Below are positions 1-5,773 of a stretch of 19,907 bases of DNA, in pieces; the stretch's first letter is position 1, and each line of letters starts with the position of its first letter. Source of the stretch: Bacteriovoracaceae bacterium UBA6144 (lineage in GTDB: Bacteria; Bdellovibrionota; Bacteriovoracia; Bacteriovoracales; Bacteriovoracaceae). The stretch spans positions 1 to 19,907 of the forward strand of contig DIVA01000055.1 of assembly GCA_002435705.1 (NCBI GenBank), given 5' to 3'. The position numbers and the translations under genes are program-made. The notes beneath the pieces are model-generated. The model searched no databases, was not told where the DNA came from, and saw only the letters and a list, made by a program, of their open reading frames with translations.

Positions 1-299
1 ACAGCACACCATTCAAGCCAGATGATTGATCCATTTTTTGTGATGTAGCGGTTCCTAAAGTTCTTCACCTCCATCCCCAAGACTAAAGAGCCGAGGCAGT
101 CATGTGTGATCTGCTGGTCTTCGGGATGAACAAAATTCATAAAAGTTTTTGCACGAATCTCATCAATCGGAAAACCAAGCACGTACTCCCACTCACGGCT
201 GAGCGCTAGGAAGAAGCCTTCTTTGGTGGAAACGGCGATGAGGTCACCAGTCAGCTCAATAAGCTTTTGACCCATCTCTCCGAGATTATTCTTGGACAT
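1..299 (-). CDS. PAS-domain signalling protein, N-terminal part
   Basis: This reading frame starts at an ATG (297-299, minus strand) and runs off the left edge, so only about 99 residues are visible. I translated it by hand. Residues about 15-99 have the look of a PAS sensor domain: an LIAVST strand, a hydrophobic stretch ending in WEYVLGF, the typical FVHPEDQ segment, and an ITKNGSIIWLEW strand near the edge. PAS domains bind small ligands or sense redox and usually sit in front of a histidine kinase, diguanylate cyclase or another output. The output domain lies outside the window, so the function cannot be named. There is no signal peptide, so this part is cytoplasmic. No clear ribosome binding site precedes the start. 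The gene is transcribed away from the helicase gene, with about 100 bases between them. Confidence 0.75.
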   Translation of the reverse strand, partial: MSKNNLGEMGQKLIELTGDLIAVSTKEGFFLALSREWEYVLGFPIDEIRAKTFMNFVHPEDQQITHDCLGSLVLGMEVKNFRNRYITKNGSIIWLEWCA

Positions 300-400
300 G
301 TCCAAAGTTTATCTAACAAATACTGTTTCAGCTAAGAAAATTATGACTGATATTTCTTAGACCACTGGAGTTCATAGAACTAGCTCAATATAACCTCAAG

Positions 401-1369
401 ATGGATCATTTTCCTCAACATGTTTTTCAGCTTTGGATAGCTCCTCCTGCTTGGGGAAAAACAAAACAAATTATGGAGTTAGTCAAATCTGGTGAAGAAG
501 ATTTTCTTTTCATCTCTCCCTTGCGGGCCTTAGCGATTGAAGTAAAGAATCAATGTCCTGTCTTAGACACAGTTCTGCCTGAAGAAATATTAAATTATGA
601 CTGGCTATCCTTGGCCCGTTTAAAACCGCGTTTGATTGTTATCTGGGATGAAGTGCATCTGATGCTGAAGTGGGGGGAAAGTTTTAGGCCCGCCTACCTT
701 GAGGCCTGGTACGGATTTTGTCTGTCAGGACTTCGTGGCATTGGGATGACGGCCACGCTGGATGATGATGTGAAAGATTTTCTTCTCTCCACGCTCTCTC
801 ACTCCCATACTCACTTACTCGTAGGAGATGCGGGTAATTTTTCATTTCACAATAAGCAGGTAAGATATTTTTTAGGACCTAAGCAATGGCGAGAAGAATT
901 AATTCCGACTTGCACGAAAACAATCATTTTTTGTCCCCATCGCCATCAGGTCGATCAATGGGCGGAGAGGCTTGCGCGAGAAGGAGTGCGGGCCTGGGGG
1001 TGCAAGGGGGGAGAGACGCGGGCCTTTCAAGAGCGGCTCTCGCGGGAGACTGTTCCAGATATTATTGTGGCCACTAGTTGTCTCTCGCACGGAGTGAATC
1101 TGCCTAAACTCGAAAGGGTCGTCTTGTTTGATCAAGCGGCCCCATGGTGGATGTTGCATCAAATGCAAACGCGAGCAGGCAGGAGAGGTGGTACGTTTGA
1201 AGTCTGGAGTAGTTTGTCTCATCCCAATGTTTCCTTTATCTCCAAGATGAGAGCTTTGCTTAGGCTTTTTATTCGCGTTATGATCAATCGATTCATCCGC
1301 ACACTAAAGGCTTGGCTCTATGGAGTTCGAGGGACTGGTCATTCAAGTTATTCCCCAAAAAGAGCGTGA
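401..1369 (+). CDS. Compact Ski2-like (DEAH-type) SF2 helicase
   Basis: A 322-residue superfamily 2 helicase core, expected to use ATP to unwind or remodel nucleic acid in the cytoplasm. Visible motifs in order are a Walker A-like APPAWGKT (residues 14-21), a DEVH box (83-86), a TAT motif III (117-119), motif V in VATSCLSHGVNLP (about 225-237) and motif VI QMQTRAGRRG (254-263). Motifs V and VI resemble the Ski2/Hel308/Mtr4 group, where motif VI usually reads QM-x-G-RAGRRG; here that Gly is Thr257. Ski2 proteins are normally 600 residues or more, with winged-helix and ratchet domains after the core. Those are absent: after motif VI there is only a basic, hydrophobic tail. The start is the first ATG after an in-frame stop at 344; its ribosome site is weak. 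The 3' end overlaps recO by 50 bases, so a role in repair is a reasonable guess. The substrate is unknown. Confidence 0.8.
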   Translation: MDHFPQHVFQLWIAPPAWGKTKQIMELVKSGEEDFLFISPLRALAIEVKNQCPVLDTVLPEEILNYDWLSLARLKPRLIVIWDEVHLMLKWGESFRPAYLEAWYGFCLSGLRGIGMTATLDDDVKDFLLSTLSHSHTHLLVGDAGNFSFHNKQVRYFLGPKQWREELIPTCTKTIIFCPHRHQVDQWAERLAREGVRAWGCKGGETRAFQERLSRETVPDIIVATSCLSHGVNLPKLERVVLFDQAAPWWMLHQMQTRAGRRGGTFEVWSSLSHPNVSFISKMRALLRLFIRVMINRFIRTLKAWLYGVRGTGHSSYSPKRA

Positions 1370-2102
1370 CCTCATCGCTCGCGTGCTTTTGCGCCAAGGG
1401 ACGCTCACGAGTTTTTATGTCTACGGCGGAATGGGCGGAGGAAAAAACTCCAAACCACGATTGTACGAACCAGGTAATTTAGTGAGGGTCCATGTGCGTG
1501 GCAATCAATCAGGCCACACCTCACAAGATAGTTTAAAGATGGTCAATGAAGGTAGTGTCCTGTGGCAGGGAAAAAATATTCGTCACAACCCTCAAGCCTT
1601 CGCCTTAGCTTGCCTCTATCTTGAAATCACTCTTAAAACAGCTCTCCCTCATCACGACGATGACGTCGTCGGCGAACATCAAGGTCTCTTTAACGCTCTC
1701 TCCAATGGACTTTTCTACTTGGATCAAGCGGTGGGAGTGGGAGAGTGGAGCTGGACGAATCACTTCTCACTATTTATGGGAAAATTTTTACACTATCTAG
1801 GCATTCTGCCGGACGAAAATGAGTGCGTGTTTTGTGGCTCAGAGCTTGAGACAGAAAATTTAATTCCACTCATCGTTGATCAAGGTGGGTATAGTTGTCT
1901 GAGCTGTTATCAGCAATCAGGTATTCAAGTGAAAATGACTCCTGTGCGACATCATTTGACTCACGCCGTACGTACCCGTTTTCAAGACTGGCAACAGGTG
2001 CAAGGAGTGAGCCGAGAAACCTGTCAGCAGCTTATTGAATTTTGGGGCTATCACTATCAAGTGAAGCTACCGGATCTTACTTCCTACCGCTTACTCGGGT
2101 AG
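1320..2102 (+). CDS. recO: DNA repair protein RecO
   Basis: RecO binds single-stranded DNA and SSB and works with RecR to load RecA at gaps, in the RecFOR recombination pathway. The 260-residue length fits the family. The N-terminus (EGLVIQVIPQKERDLIARVL, residues 4-23) is the OB-fold start typical of RecO, followed by a glycine-rich loop. A four-cysteine zinc knuckle is visible at C169, C172, C193 and C196, as in many RecO proteins. The ATG at 1320 lies inside the preceding helicase gene, giving a 50-base overlap; this start is kept because it supplies the whole conserved N-terminal strand. The two genes are probably transcribed together and translationally coupled. The stop converges with gmhB on the other strand, overlapping it by 12 bases, and no terminator is visible between them. 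Confidence 0.9.
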   Translation: MEFEGLVIQVIPQKERDLIARVLLRQGTLTSFYVYGGMGGGKNSKPRLYEPGNLVRVHVRGNQSGHTSQDSLKMVNEGSVLWQGKNIRHNPQAFALACLYLEITLKTALPHHDDDVVGEHQGLFNALSNGLFYLDQAVGVGEWSWTNHFSLFMGKFLHYLGILPDENECVFCGSELETENLIPLIVDQGGYSCLSCYQQSGIQVKMTPVRHHLTHAVRTRFQDWQQVQGVSRETCQQLIEFWGYHYQVKLPDLTSYRLLG

Positions 2103-2618
2103 GGATTGGGCAAATTCGAGAAGAGTTTTAAAGAAGGGATAATCTTTGTTCTGGCTGAGAGAAGTCTCTCGCACAAGCGCTCCCTGAATAGCAGCTTTTA
2201 ATCCGCACTCTGCGTCAATAACTTTATCACCCACCATCCAAGAGCCGCGGGCCTCAATCTTATCTTTTTGCATGAAATCGAGGATGAGTTTTGGTGCGGG
2301 TTTGCGGCAATCACAGTTTTGATCAGGAGCATGGGGACAGATGCCCCAACCGGAAAAGACTGGGAGTCCATGACTCAAAAGATCTAGGTCTATCGCCCGG
2401 TGGATTTCATGAACGGTATCGAGTGAAAAATAGCCACGTCCCACACCCGATTGATTGGTGATGATGTAGAGTTTGTAGCCCTTTTGGATCATAAGTTTGA
2501 GGGCGCTCAAGGTGTCGGGGTAGTATTCGATGTCGTTAGTTGAAGCTAAATAGTTTTTATCCCAGATGATGGTCCCGTCACGGTCTAGGAAAATTGCTTT
2601 GGTAGTTTTGTTTGTCAT
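2091..2618 (-). CDS. gmhB: D-glycero-D-manno-heptose 1,7-bisphosphate 7-phosphatase (HAD)
   Basis: A 175-residue HAD-superfamily phosphatase of the GmhB/HisB-N type. GmhB removes the 7-phosphate from heptose bisphosphate in the ADP-heptose pathway that feeds LPS core synthesis. Motif I is DRDGT (residues 12-16, nucleophile D12 and acid D14), motif II is ITNQSG (53-58), and motif IV is VGDKVID (129-135). The zinc-binding loop that marks GmhB is present: C94, H96, C102 and C104, followed by RKP. Histidinol phosphatase (HisB-N) is the main alternative, because it has the same fold and zinc loop; no histidine genes are nearby, whereas the divergent neighbour is an MsbA-type lipid A flippase, which favours LPS. 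Only 28 bases separate the two start codons, so their promoters must overlap or extend into the coding regions. Confidence 0.85.
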   Translation of the reverse strand: MTNKTTKAIFLDRDGTIIWDKNYLASTNDIEYYPDTLSALKLMIQKGYKLYIITNQSGVGRGYFSLDTVHEIHRAIDLDLLSHGLPVFSGWGICPHAPDQNCDCRKPAPKLILDFMQKDKIEARGSWMVGDKVIDAECGLKAAIQGALVRETSLSQNKDYPFFKTLLEFAQSLPE

Positions 2619-2646
2619 GCTTCAACCCAAAGTTTAAGATGTCACA

Positions 2647-4359
2647 ATGCTAGCTGTTATAAAATTAATGCTCCCATACATTCGTCCTTTTTGGAAGCAA
2701 GCAATCGTTGCGGCCCTCTTAGCGCTGCCTTTAGCTGCGATCAAAGCCTACGAAGCCTACCTTGTGCGGGATATTTTCGATAAAGGTTTTGCTGCCACAG
2801 CGACGAGAGAAGATGCCTACTATTTGGCAGGACTGTTGATGGTGCTGGCGATCATTAACTACCCCATGCGCTTCTTTCACTACTACGGCTTACGAATGGT
2901 GGTGGATAAGTGCACATGCCTGATGCGCTCGCAGCTTTTTGAAAAACTCCAGACTATCCCGGCTTCTTATTTTTCTACTTCTAAGCAAGGCCAGTTGGTG
3001 TCTATTTTTATGAACGACACCAATATTTTTGCCGAGTCATTTAAGAATGCTCTCGAGGTGATCCGGGAACCGATCACCGCGCTGGCCCTCTTAGGTGTGG
3101 CTTTTTACCATGACTGGCAGCTTTCATTGATTATTATTTTTGTGTCACCGCTCTTTGCGATCATTTTGAATCGTTTTGGCCGACGCATTCACAAATACGT
3201 CGACTTGGCTCAAAATGACATCGGCGACATGACTCATAACGTGAGTGAATCTTTAGCTGGTCAGAGGATCGCCAAAGCTTTTGGACTTCAGTCTTACCTG
3301 ATTAATCGCTTTGATTTTTTACAAAATAAATTTTTGTCTCATCGAACACTGTCTAATTCAGCCGAGGAGCATTCTCATCCAGCAGTGGAACTCATCGGCT
3401 CTTTTGCTTTTGCCGGAGTCATCATCTTCGCTCAGCACCGCATCTCGACCGGAGCCCTGACGACCGGTGGATTCATCAGTTTCATTGCGGCGCTGGCCAT
3501 GTTCATGGATCCGGTCAGAAAATTTTCAAAAGCTTCCGCTCGTCTTAATCAAGCTAAAGCTGCCTCTGGACGCATTCAAACTCTTCTCAACCTTCCCGAG
3601 GAAGTTGATGAAGGTATTCATGTGCAAAATGGATTTAATGAGTCGATTGAATTTAAAAATGTCACCTTCTCTTATGGAGAAGGCGATATTTTAAAAGACT
3701 TTAATTTAAAAATACGCAAGGGTGAAAAAATTGGACTCGTGGGGCTGTCTGGCTCTGGCAAGTCGACGCTGATTAGTCTTCTTCTTCGAATGTATCCAGT
3801 GAGCAAAGGTGAAATTCTGATTGATGGAGTTAATCTCAACGATTGGAAGATGACTGGTGTGCGCCAACTTTTTGCTCTCGTCAGCCAAGATGTTTTTCTT
3901 TTCAACGATACGATTCGTGAAAATCTTGTGACCGGTGAAAAATTCAGTGAAGATGAAATTCGCCATGCCTTGGAAGTTGCTTACGCCAAAGACTTTATCA
4001 CTGAGCTTCCCCAGGGTCTGGAGACGCAACTGGGAGATCGGGGCGTGCGTCTTTCCGGTGGGCAGGGCCAGCGAGTCACGATTGCTCGGGCCTTTTTGAA
4101 AAACCGCGATATCTTGCTTTTTGATGAAGCCACCAGTGCCCTAGATAATGAGTCAGAAAAAATTGTGCAAGCGGCCTTAGAGCGTGTAGCAGGGCATAAG
4201 ACGGTTATCGCTGTGGCGCATAGACTTTCAACCCTAAAAAATTACGATCGTATCATTGTGATGAAAGAGGGGCGAAAAGTGGAAGAGGGGACTCACGAGC
4301 AACTCATCGTGCAAAGTGGAGAGTACTCCAAGCTCTACGCCCTCTCTCAGCACGATTAA
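2647..4359 (+). CDS. msbA: MsbA-type lipid A / lipid ABC exporter
   Basis: A 570-residue half-transporter with a membrane domain fused to an ATPase, the layout of homodimeric exporters such as MsbA, which flips lipid A-core across the inner membrane. About six hydrophobic segments are visible, near residues 17-37, 58-78, 138-156, 158-178, 246-262 and 273-290. The ATPase has Walker A GLVGLSGSGKST (363-374), Q-loop Q414, signature LSGGQGQR (469-476), Walker B ILLFDEATSA (489-498) and switch histidine H525. The signature differs from the usual LSGGQRQR by a Gly at the fifth position after LS. Length and architecture match MsbA (about 580). Substrate cannot be read from sequence; the divergent gmhB supports an LPS role, but other lipid or drug exporters look alike. 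It is followed by glyS after 80 bases. Confidence 0.75.
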   Translation: MLAVIKLMLPYIRPFWKQAIVAALLALPLAAIKAYEAYLVRDIFDKGFAATATREDAYYLAGLLMVLAIINYPMRFFHYYGLRMVVDKCTCLMRSQLFEKLQTIPASYFSTSKQGQLVSIFMNDTNIFAESFKNALEVIREPITALALLGVAFYHDWQLSLIIIFVSPLFAIILNRFGRRIHKYVDLAQNDIGDMTHNVSESLAGQRIAKAFGLQSYLINRFDFLQNKFLSHRTLSNSAEEHSHPAVELIGSFAFAGVIIFAQHRISTGALTTGGFISFIAALAMFMDPVRKFSKASARLNQAKAASGRIQTLLNLPEEVDEGIHVQNGFNESIEFKNVTFSYGEGDILKDFNLKIRKGEKIGLVGLSGSGKSTLISLLLRMYPVSKGEILIDGVNLNDWKMTGVRQLFALVSQDVFLFNDTIRENLVTGEKFSEDEIRHALEVAYAKDFITELPQGLETQLGDRGVRLSGGQGQRVTIARAFLKNRDILLFDEATSALDNESEKIVQAALERVAGHKTVIAVAHRLSTLKNYDRIIVMKEGRKVEEGTHEQLIVQSGEYSKLYALSQHD

Positions 4360-4399
4360 AAATTCTGATAAATCTTAAAGCGCGCTCTCTTGGGATATG

Positions 4400-4422
4400 G
4401 TAAAAATAAACCAAATTTTTAC
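4400..4422. repeat. Perfect inverted repeat upstream of glyS
   Basis: GTAAAAAT (4400-4407) and ATTTTTAC (4415-4422) are exact reverse complements separated by 7 bases. The second arm ends 5 bases before the glyS ribosome binding site TAGGAG (4428-4433). It could be an AT-rich operator for a dimeric repressor or a weak hairpin in the glyS leader. The 80-base gap between msbA and glyS shows no convincing -35/-10 pair, so whether this is promoter DNA or only transcribed leader is not clear. Confidence 0.5.
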
Positions 4423-4439
4423 TTCTCTAGGAGTGCCAC

Positions 4440-5759
4440 GTGTCAGAAGAAAACCTACAATCCATGAGTGATCTAGTCAGCCTTTGTAAGCATAGAGGCT
4501 TTATTTTTCAGTCTTCTGAAATCTATGGCGGCTTGGGTTCATGCTGGGACATGGGACCTCTCGGGGTTGAATTAAAAAACAACATTAAGAACGCGTGGTG
4601 GAGATCCATGACTTTCCGTGATGATGTTGATGGCGTGGATGCCTCGATTCTTATGCATCCGATGGTGTGGAAGGCTTCGGGCCACGTGGATAATTTCACC
4701 GACCCGCTTGTTGATTGTAAATCCTGTAAAGGCCGCTTTCGCGCCGATCAAATCGATCTCACGGCGGGGTGTCCGACCTGTAAGGAAAAAAACTCATTCA
4801 CTGAACCTCGTAACTTTAACCTGATGTTCACCACTCACATGGGACCGGTGAAAGAATCAGCCGCGGAAATTTATCTGCGTCCAGAAACGGCCCAGGGGAT
4901 TTTTGTGAACTTCCTCAACGTGCAATCAACCATGAGACGCAAACTGCCTTTCGGTATTGCTCAGATTGGGAAAGCTTTTCGAAATGAGATCACTCCCGGC
5001 AACTTTATTTTCCGCATGCGTGAGTTCGAGCAAATGGAGATGCAATACTTCATTAAACCAGGCACGCAGGCTGAAGCCATGGAGCAGTGGAAGCAGATCC
5101 GCTGGGATTGGCATTTGATGATGGGATTACGTAAAGAAAAACTGCGCTTCCATAAACACGAGCAGCTCGCTCACTACGCCGATGCGGCTTTTGATATTGA
5201 GTATGAATTCGCTCACGGTTGGGGAGAGATGGAAGGTATTCACTCGCGCACGGACTTCGATCTCAAGCAGCACATGGAGTACTCGAAGAAAAACCTCATG
5301 TACGTAGATCAGCTGGATGGAAACAAGAAATTCATTCCTTACGTCCTTGAGACTTCTGTCGGTGCCGACCGCTGCTTACTGGCTATCCTCTCGGATGCTT
5401 ACCGCATGGAAAATAAAGGTGACGCAGAAAAAGAGCGCACGGTTATGCGTTTCAAGCCAACCCTCGCTCCCATCAAAGCGGCCATTATGCCCTTGATGAA
5501 AAAGCCGGATCTGGAATCAGTAGGAGAGAAGCTCTTGCGTGAACTCCAAAAAGATTACAAATGTGACTACGACACGGCAGGTTCAATCGGCAAACGCTAT
5601 CGTCGCCAAGACGAGACGGGAACACCGGCCTGTATCACTGTTGACTTTGATACACTCACCGATCACGCCGTGACCATTCGTGACCGCGATACCATGGTTC
5701 AAGAGCGCGTGGCCCTTGATAAGGTGAAGTTGTACCTGCAGACCAAGTTCCACCTCTAA
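4440..5759 (+). CDS. glyS: Glycyl-tRNA synthetase, single-chain (alpha2) type
   Basis: Charges tRNA-Gly with glycine in the cytoplasm. This is the 439-residue single-polypeptide class II enzyme rather than the alpha/beta tetramer (GlyQ+GlyS). Evidence: the opening LVSLCKHRGFIFQSSEIYGG; a zinc knuckle C93/C96/C111/C114; the RPETAQGIF segment from R147; motif 2 FRNE (R181-E183); motif 3 GADR (308-311); and a C-terminal anticodon-binding domain from about residue 340. The start is a GTG with a good ribosome site, TAGGAG, 6 bases upstream. The next possible start (Met at residue 9) has no such site. ppdK follows after only 14 bases, so the two are probably one transcript. A perfect inverted repeat lies just before the ribosome site. 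Confidence 0.95.
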   Translation: MSEENLQSMSDLVSLCKHRGFIFQSSEIYGGLGSCWDMGPLGVELKNNIKNAWWRSMTFRDDVDGVDASILMHPMVWKASGHVDNFTDPLVDCKSCKGRFRADQIDLTAGCPTCKEKNSFTEPRNFNLMFTTHMGPVKESAAEIYLRPETAQGIFVNFLNVQSTMRRKLPFGIAQIGKAFRNEITPGNFIFRMREFEQMEMQYFIKPGTQAEAMEQWKQIRWDWHLMMGLRKEKLRFHKHEQLAHYADAAFDIEYEFAHGWGEMEGIHSRTDFDLKQHMEYSKKNLMYVDQLDGNKKFIPYVLETSVGADRCLLAILSDAYRMENKGDAEKERTVMRFKPTLAPIKAAIMPLMKKPDLESVGEKLLRELQKDYKCDYDTAGSIGKRYRRQDETGTPACITVDFDTLTDHAVTIRDRDTMVQERVALDKVKLYLQTKFHL

Positions 5760-5773
5760 GAAGCGAGAATAGT

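Noticed and set aside
369..381. Small palindrome AGTTC-ATA-GAACT before the helicase gene, considered as an SOS/LexA box
   Set aside because: Arm orientation does not match the GAAC-N4-GTTC box, and 5-base arms are expected by chance; no second copy was seen.
2091..2102. Possible terminator between recO and gmhB
   Set aside because: The genes overlap tail to tail and no stem followed by T-run is present on either strand.
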